In this document: positions 27,321 to 35,936 of the stretch, in pieces | Numbering within the stretch: position 1 is the stretch's first letter | How the letters are laid out: each line of letters starts with the position of its first letter | Assembly (NCBI GenBank): GCA_020072565.1 | Contig: JAIQGI010000062.1 | Span: 1-42,296, forward strand | Direction of reading: 5' to 3' | Origin: Terriglobia bacterium | GTDB taxonomy: Bacteria; Acidobacteriota; UBA6911 | Length of the DNA stretch: 42,296 bases | Program-made: the position numbers and the translations under genes | Notes under the pieces: generated by a model | The model's input: the letters and a program-made list of their open reading frames with translations, nothing else | The model's database searches: none | Told to the model about the DNA's origin: nothing

Positions 27321-27600
27321 GCGATGACGAAGCGGGCGGGTGAGTGCAACCGCTACACGATTATCTGCCAGAACAACCTGCTCATGCCGGTCTTTACGGC
27401 GAGCGAGCGCTCAACCTCGATTTTAGCGACTGGAAAGGCGCGAACAGGAATCCGGACAGAATCCGCAACAAGTTTTTTGACTGACTTTCGATCGCCGCAG
27501 CGTCTTTTGTGCTAGATTGGCTCTCCAGACAACAGGCGAATCTTATAATTATGCGTTTTATGTGAGGACAGGTTTTTCGTCCGAGCTGAGGAGGCTTGGT

Positions 27601-28026
27601 ATGGGAAAGATCAACATGGGACGCGTTATTCTCGGCGGTCTGGTTGCAGGGTTGATCATCAACATCGGCGAGTTTGTGCTCAACATGCCGATTCTCGGGA
27701 ACCTCTGGACGGAGGCAATGCAGGCTCTCAACCGTCCACCCCTGACCGATCAGCCCCCGACGTTCTTCGTTATCCTTTGCTTTATACTCGGTATTCTCGC
27801 GGTGTATGTGTATGCGGCCATCCGTCCCAGGTTCGGGGCGGGCCCCCTGACTGCGATCAGCGCGGGCTTGATCGTTTGGGTGCTGGCCGTTCTGTATCCG
27901 ACGGCGTCAGCGCTTCCGATGCATCTCTTCCCGCGCCGTTTGCTTCTCTACGCTGTCGTTTGGGAATTCTTCGAACTCCCGATTGCAGCCATCGTGGGAG
28001 CCTGGCTTTACAGAGAAAAATCCTGA
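27601..28026 (+). CDS. four-helix membrane protein, unknown
   Basis: This 141-residue protein has four likely membrane helices, at about 8-28 (VILGGLVAGLIINIGEFVLN), 54-74, 80-100 and 112-135. GAGGAGG seven bases before the ATG at 27601 fixes the start. The first helix with Gly-Gly and an internal Asn-Ile-Gly-Glu recalls small DUF-type proteins of unknown role found in Acidobacteriota and Planctomycetes. It is followed 10 bases later by a receiver-domain gene, so the two are probably cotranscribed. Confidence 0.75.
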   Translation: MGKINMGRVILGGLVAGLIINIGEFVLNMPILGNLWTEAMQALNRPPLTDQPPTFFVILCFILGILAVYVYAAIRPRFGAGPLTAISAGLIVWVLAVLYPTASALPMHLFPRRLLLYAVVWEFFELPIAAIVGAWLYREKS

Positions 28027-28036
28027 GTGGGGTGGC

Positions 28037-28405
28037 ATGGCACGCATTCTGGTCATAGACGATGATGAGGGAATCACTGAAATGTTGCGCATGGTTCTGG
28101 AGCGCAACGGCTATGAAGTGATCACGGCCGCCAACGGAAGGGCCGGGGTGAGGCTCTACTGCAATGCGCCGGCCGACTTGGTCATCAGCGATATTCTGAT
28201 GCCGGAGATGGACGGGCTCGAGGCTCTCAAGGAGCTGCGCCAGCGGTTTCCGGACCTTAAGCTCATCGCCGTTTCAGGCGGCGGAGCTCGTCTGAAGATG
28301 GACGTGCTTAAAGTCGCCAAACTCCTCGGAGCAGCCGCGACGTTTGAAAAGCCTTACAATATGGAAGACTTTCTGGGTACGATCCGGCAGTTGCTGGCCG
28401 GATAG
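28037..28405 (+). CDS. single-domain response regulator (CheY-like receiver)
   Basis: This 122-residue protein is only a receiver domain. The acidic pocket is VIDDDEG (D8, D9), the phosphorylated residue is D52 in LVISDILMPEMDG, the switch Ser lies in IAVSGGG, and the conserved Lys is K105 in FEKPYNMEDF. With no output domain it must act through protein contacts or as a phosphorelay step. No histidine kinase is beside it; a kinase relic lies about 6 kb away but is on another strand and decayed. The ATG at 28037 starts the domain exactly. Confidence 0.93.
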   Translation: MARILVIDDDEGITEMLRMVLERNGYEVITAANGRAGVRLYCNAPADLVISDILMPEMDGLEALKELRQRFPDLKLIAVSGGGARLKMDVLKVAKLLGAAATFEKPYNMEDFLGTIRQLLAG

Positions 28406-28479
28406 CATCGAGGCGGGGCAGTCTTGCGGACGCATATCCCGGGCTGCTGAGCATCCGAAATTGCGGTCGGGAGGCAGGA

Positions 28480-28989
28480 ATGGTTGATGTGGGGCGGATG
28501 TCCCGCGAGGATCTGGTCCGGCTGCTGGATGTCTTTGCCAAGAACTGGCTGGCACACGACGGCTCCTGGTTTCTGGCGGCGGAGGAAAAGCTCGGCTTGG
28601 ATGCTGCCATCGATCTCGACCGGGAATCCTGGCGGCGCTTTGCGGTTGCCGAGGCCCGTCGCATCATGGAGGCATTTGCCATTCCAGCGGGTGGCGGCCT
28701 GCAAGCGCTCGAGAAAGCGCTGAACTACCGTCTCTATGCCATGATCAACAAGCAGGCATCGACCTGGACCGAGGACGGCGTGCTGGAATTCCGCATGGTG
28801 GAGTGCCGGGTGCAGTCGACTCGCCGCCGCAAAGGGCTGCCTGACTTCCCGTGCAAGTCTGTGGGTATCGTCGAGTTTACGGAGTTTGCCAGGGCCGTCG
28901 ATCCGCGCATCCAGACGGAATGCCTGGCCTGTCCACCGGACCCGACCGGCGACACTTACTGTCGCTGGCGTTTTACCCTGAAAGAATGA
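28480..28989 (+). CDS. DUF6125 family protein with conserved cysteines
   Basis: This 169-residue soluble protein matches, from memory, the DUF6125 family: FAKNWLAHDGSWFLAAEEKL near the start, then ALEKALNYRLYAMINKQ. MVECRVQSTRRRKGLPDFPC and CLACPPDPTGDTYCRW follow. The five Cys residues in the C-terminal half (ECR, FPC, ECLAC, YC) could bind a metal or iron-sulfur cluster, which would link it to cytosolic proteins of the same kind in anaerobes. Function unknown. It follows the receiver gene on the same strand at 74 bases. Confidence 0.75.
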   Translation: MVDVGRMSREDLVRLLDVFAKNWLAHDGSWFLAAEEKLGLDAAIDLDRESWRRFAVAEARRIMEAFAIPAGGGLQALEKALNYRLYAMINKQASTWTEDGVLEFRMVECRVQSTRRRKGLPDFPCKSVGIVEFTEFARAVDPRIQTECLACPPDPTGDTYCRWRFTLKE

Positions 28990-29078
28990 GTCCGAGCCGC
29001 CTGTCGCGGGCCCTGACTTTCTCATGACTGCACGGGCCGGAGCCCGTACCCGCCGAGCTTCCTGCGCAAGCGGTATCG

Positions 29079-29898
29079 TTACCGGGCGACGATCTCGTCG
29101 ACGAAGACCCAGGAGGCGCCGCCGGCGGAAGGATGCCAGTCCGGCAACTGCTTTGTCCCCTCGGCAATGGGCAGGCTGCGATTGAGCTCGATCGTGCAGA
29201 GCATGATCTGGACGTTGGCTGCCGGCCTGGTGATCCGCGGGGCCTGGCGCGAGTACTGATAGGCCGGCGTCGAGATGATCTTGTCCGGAAACCGCGCCGC
29301 CACGGCGTTGACGAACCGGATGATCGGCCCGGCAGCCGAGCCTTCCTCCGCGATGATCTTCCTGCAGTCGTCGCACTGGCAGTAGGAAAAATTGTCATTC
29401 TGGCTCACGGACCAGATTTTCTTGTCCGGTTGAGCCGCCATTTCCGCCTTGAGCCGCGCGATCGCGATTTCCAGGACCTCGAGGCGGCTCAGGCAGAGCT
29501 GGTCCTTGATCCGCTTGCCGTTCATCCACGCGAAGTACTCGGGATGTTCCCCAAAATAAGTCTCCCAGGGGAGGAGCCGGTTGAAAGTGTGGACATAGTA
29601 GCCTCGGGCGAAAACGTCGTCGGTGAGGTCCAGCCGCTGCCAATCCCGATAGTCGGGGTCGCGGGCGAATTCGCCGTGGACGACGCGGAATTCGTTGGCC
29701 GGGTTTTCGCTATCGAGCAGTGAACCAAGAGTCAGCGTGTCCCGTAACAACTTGTCGGGGCGCTTCGCGCGGCACGGCAAAAGCGGCCGCCACGATCGAC
29801 AAAAGCCCCGAAAGAAGAATCATGGGCCTGGCGGCTCTGCCTGACCGGAGATCTCTTGAACTCGCTTTACGGGCGACACGGTCGTACTCACCTTTCAT
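29079..29898 (-). pseudogene. decayed DUF4838 (glycoside-hydrolase-like) gene
   Basis: At 29898 an ATG preceded by GGAG opens a frame with a signal peptide (ILLSGLLSIVAAAFA), which stops at 29710. In another frame, 29780-29079 encodes typical DUF4838 sequence: VHTFNRLLPWETYFGEHPEY, SVSQNDNFSYCQCDDCRKI and TPAYQYSRQAP. Intact DUF4838 proteins are several hundred residues longer. Here the region between signal and core is mostly missing and the frame is shifted, and the C-terminal part is lost after the NVQIMLCTIELNRS segment. I read this as a gene remnant. A short expressed core protein of 233 residues is possible but unlikely. Confidence 0.75.
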
Positions 29899-30211
29899 AT
29901 GCGCGCTCCAACGCCATTTTTTTCGATGCGCTTATGTTACTTCCAGCTCACGATGGATAGCAAGCCGAGAGCGGATGCCGCCGATATAGGAAATTAGCAT
30001 TTGACTCACGGCATTTTCCGTCACACAAGCCAGCATCATGCCCGCTTTTCCCCCGGCGTACCGGCGTCTCGGCGTTTGCGTCAGACTTTCGCAACCTGCC
30101 CCCACGACGCCGGGAATCACAAGCCTGTCCGCCCCTCGGCTTTCTCTTTAAAACGTCGTATCTGCTTGAATACGCAATGATTAAGGCCATCGAAAAAAAC
30201 AGAAAAAGATG
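29899..30211. other. non-coding gap left of the first direct repeat
   Basis: About 310 bases separate the DUF4838 remnant from the repeat. The sequence becomes AT-richer toward 30170-30210 (AAAAAAACAGAAAAAG). Short open frames on the minus strand have no ribosome binding site or recognisable motifs. I see no gene or clear signal. Confidence 0.4.
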
Positions 30212-30528
30212 GGTTTCCACTATTGGAAACTATGGAAAAAAATTTCAGAACCGTATCTCTTATCCCTCGGCACAGATATCTTGTGGAAAACTTTTCATGG
30301 AAAAATACTGTTGACGGCCTGTGCGCATTCTGTCAAATTACACATCGGTCGCTGCAATTAGCGTGACCTTGAACACCGGCAGACGAGTAACGGACGGGCT
30401 TAACAGGTTTGTTCGTTGCACTAGGAGGCTGGAGCCAACCGGAAGAAACCAATCGCCGGCTGGCGTTGCTGGAAGAAAGATCCGGCAACTGGTCGCACCT
30501 TCTGGCTGATACTCAATCCCGGGCAACG
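30212..30528 (+). repeat. 317-bp direct repeat, copy 1
   Basis: This block recurs at 35080-35396 with the same length and no gaps. By my hand count the first about 187 bases differ at about 27 places, while the last about 130 bases are identical. It opens with a small hairpin (GTTTCCA-CTAT-TGGAAAC, 30213-30230) and contains TTGACGGCC-type promoter-like sequence near 30311. Neither strand has a convincing protein. After the repeat the sequence diverges at once, leading into the permease gene 180 bases later. Confidence 0.85.
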
Positions 30529-30707
30529 AGCGCCGGATCCCGCCGGGTTGTGAAATTACAGATTCCCTCCGAAAATACGCCAGGCGCCTTCGAGTCTCAG
30601 TGATCGTGATCAAGAGCTATGGGATGGCATTTAAAAGGACGTGCCCTTTTATTAAATTAATGTCCTGTTACGCAATTTCGTGAACATGAACTGAGCGGCG
30701 AGATCCA

Positions 30708-33110
30708 GTGTACGGTTTCTGGCAAGACCTACGTCACGCATTCCGAATGCTTGCCAAGAGTCCGGGTTTCACTGCCGTCGTCCTAGTGACTCTTGCGCTG
30801 GGCATCGGCGCCAACACCTGCATTTTCAGCGTCCTCAATGCGGTTGCCTGGCGAAATTGGCCCGGTGTCAGCGATCCGCAGCACCTGGTGTGGCTGCGCA
30901 CCCACCGACTGTTTGGTTCTGTTTCCTATCCGGATTACCTCGATTATCAACAGGAGAACACCGTCTTTTCGGGCCTGGTGATCTCCAGGAGCGCGTCGCT
31001 CAACTGGCGGGGCGTCGACGGCGCCGAACGGCTCACAGGGGCAATCGTTTCGGAAAACTTCTTCTCCATTCTGGGCGTGAAGCCTGTTTTGGGCCGCACT
31101 TTCTTACCTGGCGAGAAGACACCTGTGGCTGTCGTGAGCTACAGCTTCTGGAGGCGGCGTTTCGGAAGTAATCCTGAACTCCTGGGAAGACCGCTGCTGC
31201 TGAACGGGCAAGCGTACTCGGTGGTGGGCGTCACGCCGAAGGACTTCAATCTCACGGACTGGGCGGTGCCGATCGATGTCTGGGTTCCTATCCCGATGCA
31301 GCCGCTGGTGATGCCGGACCGCCCGAAACTGCTCGACGAACGCGGGTCGGACTGGTTCGCTGTCATCGGCCGGCTCAAATCCGGCCGCACGCTTGAGCAG
31401 GCGCAGGCAGAGATCAGAACCATTTCGGTCCACCTTGATCAGGCTTATCACAACGACCAGAACTGGCGTGTCGACGTTAAGCCGGCCACGGGCCTGGCCA
31501 CACTGGACCGGAACGACATGAGTTTTTTTGGATTGCTGTTTGTCGTTGCGGGTCTGGTTTTGCTGATTGCCTGCGCGAACGTGGCCAACCTGCTGCTGGC
31601 ACGCGCCTCGGCGCGGCGTGGGGAAATCGCCGTGCGCCTCGCGGTGGGCGCGGATCGGAGCCGGCTCATCCGCCAGCTTCTGACCGAAAGCGTGCTTCTC
31701 TCGCTGCTGGGCGCCGTGGTCGGACTGCTGCTGGCTTTCTGGTCGAGCAGGCTCGTACTCCTGCTCCTACCGACTGGCTGGACCCTTGACGTGGCTCCGG
31801 ATTCCCGCGTGCTCCTGTTCACGCTCATCCTCTCGATCCTGACGGCCGTGATTTTCGGGCTGGCGCCGGCCTTGCAGGCATCGCGGCTCGACTTGCTCCC
31901 CATTCTGAAAGGTGAGGCCTCGACGGCTCCGCGTCGCCATGGTTCCGCATCCCGGTCTCTGGTCATTTTTCAGGTGGCGCTTTCTATGGTGCTCCTGGTG
32001 GGCTCGGGGCTGTTTCTAAAGACCCTGCGCAATTACCAGGGAACCGAACTTGGATTTCAGAGTGATCGCCTGCTCCTGTTGTCGGTAGATCTCGGTACTC
32101 GAGGCTATTCGCCGGACCAAGGCCGGTTGTTCTACCACCAGCTGCTCGACCGGGCAGCGTCGGTTCCCGGCGTCGAGTCCGCGAGCGTGGCGCAAACGAT
32201 CCCCATCGGGGCACACAACTCGACACGTATCCAGCGCGAGGGCCACGAATCGCATTCTGATAAGTTTCCGCTTGAGGTGGATTCAAACATCGTCGGCCCG
32301 AGCTATTTCGCAACGATGCAAATTCCTTTTCTTCAGGGTCGCGAGTTTACCTCCCTGGATGGCGTGGGCGCTCCGGGTGTGGCCATCATCAACGAGACCA
32401 TGGCACGCAGCTTCTGGCCGGGGGAAATCGCATTGGGCAGAAGGCTGCGCCTTGCCGGCATGGGCATCGGGCCCTGGCTTCAGATCATCGGCGTGGCCGG
32501 GGACAGCAAGTTCCGCGGCCTCGACCAAAAGCCGCTTCCCTTGCTGTACCTGCCGATCGGCCAGCACTATCGGCCGGAGATGGTGCTGCACGTCCGCGCT
32601 TCACAGCCCAAGAGCCTTATTGGGACACTGCGGCGCGAAGTGAACGCGCTTGACGCAAACCTGCCAGTTTACGCCGCCGGCACTTTCGCCGAACATCTGG
32701 ACGCCGAACTCCTTGACCAGCGCATCATAGCCACGCTGGTTAGCGTCTTTGCGGCGGCCGCAATGTTCCTGGCGTCCATCGGGCTTTACGGTGTCATTTC
32801 CCAAGCGGTCGGTCAGCGCACGCGTGAAATCGGCGTCCGAATGGCCTTGGGAGCGGAATCGCGCGACATCCTGAAGCTGGTTCTGGGAATGGGTCTGACC
32901 TTGACGTTTGCCGGGATTGGCATTGGTGCCGCAGCGGCCCTGGCGCTTGCGCGCCTGACCGCCAGCCGGCTCTATGGAGTGAGCACCACGGATCCGGCAT
33001 CCATCCTGACGGCCGCAATGCTGCTGGCCGTTGTGGCGAGTGGAGCCAGTTATATACCGGCTCGGCGGGTGGCGAGTAGCGATCCCGTGGCGGCATTGCG
33101 CCGCGAGTGA
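30708..33110 (+). CDS. orphan MacB/FtsX-type permease (acidobacterial ADOP family)
   Basis: This 800-residue permease has the ADOP layout. The N-terminal DLRHAFRMLAKSPGFTAV leads into a first membrane helix with LGIGANTCIFSVLNAV. A MacB-like periplasmic domain (about 50-260) follows, then an FtsX domain with LLIACANVANLLLARASAR. A second periplasmic domain (about 440-640) and a final FtsX domain end in ARRVASSDPVAALRRE. The duplicated arrangement is the hallmark of the 'acidobacterial duplicated orphan permease' family, which lacks a linked ATPase; none is seen here either. The start is a GTG at 30708 with a weak GAG site. Role is unknown, perhaps export or envelope signalling. Confidence 0.93.
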   Translation: MYGFWQDLRHAFRMLAKSPGFTAVVLVTLALGIGANTCIFSVLNAVAWRNWPGVSDPQHLVWLRTHRLFGSVSYPDYLDYQQENTVFSGLVISRSASLNWRGVDGAERLTGAIVSENFFSILGVKPVLGRTFLPGEKTPVAVVSYSFWRRRFGSNPELLGRPLLLNGQAYSVVGVTPKDFNLTDWAVPIDVWVPIPMQPLVMPDRPKLLDERGSDWFAVIGRLKSGRTLEQAQAEIRTISVHLDQAYHNDQNWRVDVKPATGLATLDRNDMSFFGLLFVVAGLVLLIACANVANLLLARASARRGEIAVRLAVGADRSRLIRQLLTESVLLSLLGAVVGLLLAFWSSRLVLLLLPTGWTLDVAPDSRVLLFTLILSILTAVIFGLAPALQASRLDLLPILKGEASTAPRRHGSASRSLVIFQVALSMVLLVGSGLFLKTLRNYQGTELGFQSDRLLLLSVDLGTRGYSPDQGRLFYHQLLDRAASVPGVESASVAQTIPIGAHNSTRIQREGHESHSDKFPLEVDSNIVGPSYFATMQIPFLQGREFTSLDGVGAPGVAIINETMARSFWPGEIALGRRLRLAGMGIGPWLQIIGVAGDSKFRGLDQKPLPLLYLPIGQHYRPEMVLHVRASQPKSLIGTLRREVNALDANLPVYAAGTFAEHLDAELLDQRIIATLVSVFAAAAMFLASIGLYGVISQAVGQRTREIGVRMALGAESRDILKLVLGMGLTLTFAGIGIGAAAALALARLTASRLYGVSTTDPASILTAAMLLAVVASGASYIPARRVASSDPVAALRRE

Positions 33111-33548
33111 TCGAAGTGTCCAGAATTGCGACTTCCTATCGGAAGCAGTTATGTGGATTGCGGGCAGTTGCAGGCTGCCCCGTTGTCCCGACGGGCTTGT
33201 GGAAATTTGGATTGGGATAACCAGCCACCGGCCCGAAATACGCGCTACTCGTAGAACTGGCGGAGCATCCCAGGGGATCCGGCCGCTTGCGTTCACTTCT
33301 CCGGTATCGCGACAATACGTGCAGGTGACCGAAGGAACAGACAGCACAACCACCTCGAGAGGAAACGGGAATGCGGGGACTCAGCATCCGGCTTGTCCTC
33401 ATTGTCAGCGCAATATTGCGCAGTCATTGGTGCTGGTCGCCGTCGCGTTACTGTATCAGATCTTGTCCAACCTACCCGTGTGCGGTAAAACAAATTAGGA
33501 GCAGTTCCGCATTTCGGCCCGCTTTTCGCGTACACAGGAGGTTTCCAC
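33111..33548. other. gap between permease and hemerythrin genes
   Basis: This stretch of 438 bases has open frames on both strands, but none has a convincing protein. One short start, GAGAGGAAACGGGA followed by ATG at 33371, reads MRGLSIRLVLIVSAIL, like the first membrane helix of a sensor protein, then loses the hydrophobic frame; a shifted frame continues SLVLVAVALLYQIL. This may be a membrane-gene remnant, but the evidence is thin. Confidence 0.35.
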
Positions 33549-34220
33549 ATGACCGGACAATCAAAACCAAATGTGGTTGCGAGTCTCCTCTGCATTCATG
33601 CGGCAGTGACTCGCGGCCTGGAAGTGGCACTCACCAGCGTAAAGCCGCTCTGCGAGGCTTCATCAGACGCTTCGACACGGGAAGGCTTCCTGAATTATGT
33701 TCGAGCGCTTTCCTCGATCATCCACGGCCACCATCTCACGGAAGACGAGCTTGCATTCCCATGTTTTCGAAACAAGCTGCGGGAGGCGCCTTTTGATCTG
33801 TTGATGATGCAGCACCAGCAGATCGTTCCTGTTCTCAAGGAGATCGATGCGGCAGTGGCCATGTGCGATGAAGGGAGCATGTCGGAGGGATTCCGGCGAC
33901 TGGACCGGGCGCTGGAGAGAATGATTGCCCTGTGGCGCCCGCACGTTCAAATCGAGGAGGAGCACTTCACGTTTGCGTGGCTCGAAAGCCTCCGGATACC
34001 GGACGAGGAACACGCGAGATTGATGAATCAGATAGTGGAGCATAGCCAAAAACATACCGGACCGCCGTATCTTGTGCTTCCTTTCATGCTTTACAACTTG
34101 CAGCCGGACAAGAGAGCGCTGATGGCAGCCGATTTTCCACCTGAGGTATCCCAGCATCTTATCCCGGTTGCCTGGAAGGATCAGTGGGCAACCATGAAGC
34201 CATTCCTGCTTGAGCCATGA
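33549..34220 (+). CDS. hemerythrin-domain protein
   Basis: This 223-residue soluble protein has a hemerythrin HHE cation-binding domain over about 12-150. Iron ligands appear as LLCIHAAVTR, IHGHHLTEDELAFP, MMQHQQIVPVL and RPHVQIEEEHFTF, the His/His-x-x-x-Glu pattern of the four-helix di-iron site. A C-terminal extension of about 60 residues (FPPEVSQHLIPVAWKDQW) is seen in related bacterial proteins. Such proteins bind oxygen, nitric oxide or iron. ACAGGAGG precedes the ATG. It sits alone in the block between the two direct repeats. Confidence 0.9.
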   Translation: MTGQSKPNVVASLLCIHAAVTRGLEVALTSVKPLCEASSDASTREGFLNYVRALSSIIHGHHLTEDELAFPCFRNKLREAPFDLLMMQHQQIVPVLKEIDAAVAMCDEGSMSEGFRRLDRALERMIALWRPHVQIEEEHFTFAWLESLRIPDEEHARLMNQIVEHSQKHTGPPYLVLPFMLYNLQPDKRALMAADFPPEVSQHLIPVAWKDQWATMKPFLLEP

Positions 34221-34304
34221 CTTGATCGAGGGCGTCATGTGCGCGCCGCGCAGAGCAGGGATCTGTCGGCGTATTCGGCAAGCGAAACCTCGTTCAGGTT
34301 GCGA

Positions 34305-34613
34305 TCATGCCAGGGAATCGCCAAACGGTGTGCGCATATTAGCTCCAGCCTCGGCGGCCACTTCGTTAAAGCGGATCGTGAATCGAGTGGGATCGCCGGG
34401 GCGACTCTCGAGCGAAAACTCGAAACCATACCGATTCAGGATTTCTTTTACCATAGTGAGCCCGATTTCCCGGCCATTGGCCTTCGTGCTCAAGAGCGGG
34501 ACGGATAGATTCGATTGGGCCTCCGGCGTGATTCCGATGACCGAGTCCTGAACATGAACACCTGCAGAGATTGCTAGTAGTGTGTCCAGATCCTCGATCC
34601 TGTAGCATGGTTT
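34305..34613 (-). pseudogene. relic of a histidine kinase ATPase tail
   Basis: The minus frame from 34613 to the stop at 34305 reads the C-terminal half of a HATPase_c domain: HVQDSVIGITPEAQ (degraded G1 box; DxGxG has become DSVIG), SVPLLSTKANGREIGLTMVK (F and G2 boxes) and EFSLESRPGDPTRFTIRF. There is no ATG at the domain start, no sensor or His-box part, and a stop lies directly upstream. It is thus a truncated, probably dead fragment of a sensor kinase, with the rest lost. It lies within the block flanked by direct repeats. Confidence 0.65.
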
Positions 34614-35079
34614 TCAAGTCTGATTGCATTCATAGGCTGGAGCGACGGTGCAAGTCGACAGAATGCGCATTTTAAGATTCTGGAGGTAGCGACCCCAAAC
34701 CCGAATCTGGTAGGAAGGGCCGCGGTGGTGTGTCAGAATCAGAACTGGTCCCAAAATATTCCGCTGAAAATGGCTCCCTTTAAAAAGCCTGCTAACATGC
34801 GTCCCGGCGCATGAACAACTGCTCCGAAAATAGCCGTGGCGCTTGGGGATTCTTCGAGTACTTTGAGCCTTCGAGGTGGGCTCACCTCCAAGGCTCAAAG
34901 ATCTCAAAGGAGCTCTAAAAATCATGTGCAAGTTTTCATGCGCTTGGGTGCGCGCCCCGCGCATGAGGGACTGCTTCGAAAATGCAAAGGCCGCCATGGA
35001 GAACACGCATGCTGTTGTAAGGATGCATCTGCTGTAATCTGAATAGCTTACAGTCCATGATGTCATGCGGAAAAATTAA
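34614..35079. other. non-coding stretch right of the kinase relic
   Basis: About 465 bases without a convincing gene. It contains a strong hairpin (34861-34900). It also holds two related motifs about 150 bases apart around it: GCATGAACAACTGCTCCGAAAA (about 34809-34830) and GCATGAGGGACTGCTTCGAAAA (about 34961-34982). These look like degenerate direct repeats flanking the hairpin. Confidence 0.45.
34861..34900. terminator. strong 17-bp hairpin
   Basis: CTTTGAGCCTT (34861-34871) pairs with AAGGCTCAAAG (34890-34900), and inside it GAGGTG (34873-34878) pairs with CACCTC (34883-34888) around a GGCT loop, with one C-C mismatch. No gene ends close by and no T-run follows, so it may be part of a repeat element rather than a terminator of a present gene. 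Confidence 0.6.
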
Positions 35080-35396
35080 GGTTTCCAATAGCGGAAACTA
35101 TTGTAAAAAAATGCAAAACCGTATCTCTCATGTGTCGGGACAGATATCTTGTGGAAAACTTTCTTTGAAAAAATATTGTTGACGGCTTGCGGGCATTCTG
35201 TCAAATTGCATATCGGTCGCTGTAGTTAGCGTGACCTTGAACATCGGCAGACGAGTGACGGACGGGCTTAACAGGTTTGTTCGTTGCACTAGGAGGCTGG
35301 AGCCAACCGGAAGAAACCAATCGCCGGCTGGCGTTGCTGGAAGAAAGATCCGGCAACTGGTCGCACCTTCTGGCTGATACTCAATCCCGGGCAACG
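35080..35396 (+). repeat. 317-bp direct repeat, copy 2
   Basis: This is the second copy of the block at 30212-30528, in the same orientation and without gaps. The opening hairpin keeps its stem (GTTTCC/GGAAAC, 35081-35098) although loop bases differ, which hints that the structure matters. The right boundary (GGGCAACG) abuts the interior of a TlpA-like thioredoxin gene, which has lost its 5' part. Confidence 0.85.
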
Positions 35397-35730
35397 CCTG
35401 CAGCATCTCTATCAGGGTTTTGCCATGGTTTCCATCAACGTCACTCCGGGCCAGAACGGGGAAATACCCGCGTGGCGTGCCAAGGGCAAGTACACTTTTC
35501 CGGTGCTAGTGGTAGATGCCTCTGATTATGCCCGCGTCAACTACAGCGTCTCGGGCACGCCGACCAACCTGCTGCTGAATGCCGACGGCAAGATGGTTTT
35601 TCGCCACATCGGCTATGGGCCCGGAGCCGAAAGGACGATGGAAGCCGAGATCAGGGAACTCCTGGGATTGGATCCGTTCGAAGGCCTCGAAGCCACCAAG
35701 CGGGCGGAGGAAACCAAGAAAGACTCGTGA
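35397..35730 (+). pseudogene. 5'-truncated TlpA/ResA-like thioredoxin gene
   Basis: From the repeat boundary the frame reads RLQHLYQ-GFAMVSINVTPG, then a typical thioredoxin-fold C-terminal half: GKYTFPVLVVD, VSGTPTNLLLNADGKMVF and RTMEAEIRELLGL. The cis-proline (GTPTN) is kept, but the signal sequence and the CxxC active site that should lie before LQHLYQ are missing, and a few residues are lost between LYQ and GF. The first ATG is at 35425, giving 101 residues. Without CxxC it cannot work as a thiol oxidoreductase. The repeat insertion or recombination most likely removed the front. Confidence 0.75.
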
Positions 35731-35936
35731 TTGCCATTGCAGGTTCAGGGCTTCCGAACGCAGCCTTCTGGGATCTCCGGGTTCACCCGCGCGACAACAT
35801 GCCGGGGATCGCGACCGACGGCCGTGGCTTGGGAGTCATCGACAACGTGTCGGCGATCCAGAACCCCGAGTAAAGACGGCCGGCAGCAGTCGCATTTCGA
35901 AAAGGCCCCCGGTTTCCTTCTTGCGTCGCGGGTTGC

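Noticed and set aside
26867-27349. 160-codon minus frame over the small membrane protein gene
   Set aside because: Antisense to a gene with a strong ribosome binding site; its Ser/Thr/Asn/Ile-rich content mirrors the hydrophobic sense frame.
28354-29376. 340-codon minus frame over DUF6125 and the DUF4838 remnant
   Set aside because: Out of frame with the DUF4838 core and antisense to DUF6125; low-complexity Arg/Gln/His translation.
30212-30528. Idea that the 317-bp repeat encodes a protein
   Set aside because: Frames on both strands are short or broken in one copy or the other, without ribosome binding sites or motifs.
33031-33498. 155-codon plus frame after the permease
   Set aside because: It starts inside the permease gene in another frame and shows no motif; treated as non-coding.
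34614-35396. Idea that the hairpins and repeats form a CRISPR array
   Set aside because: Only two long repeat copies 4.9 kb apart and one hairpin; no regular short repeat-spacer pattern and no cas genes.
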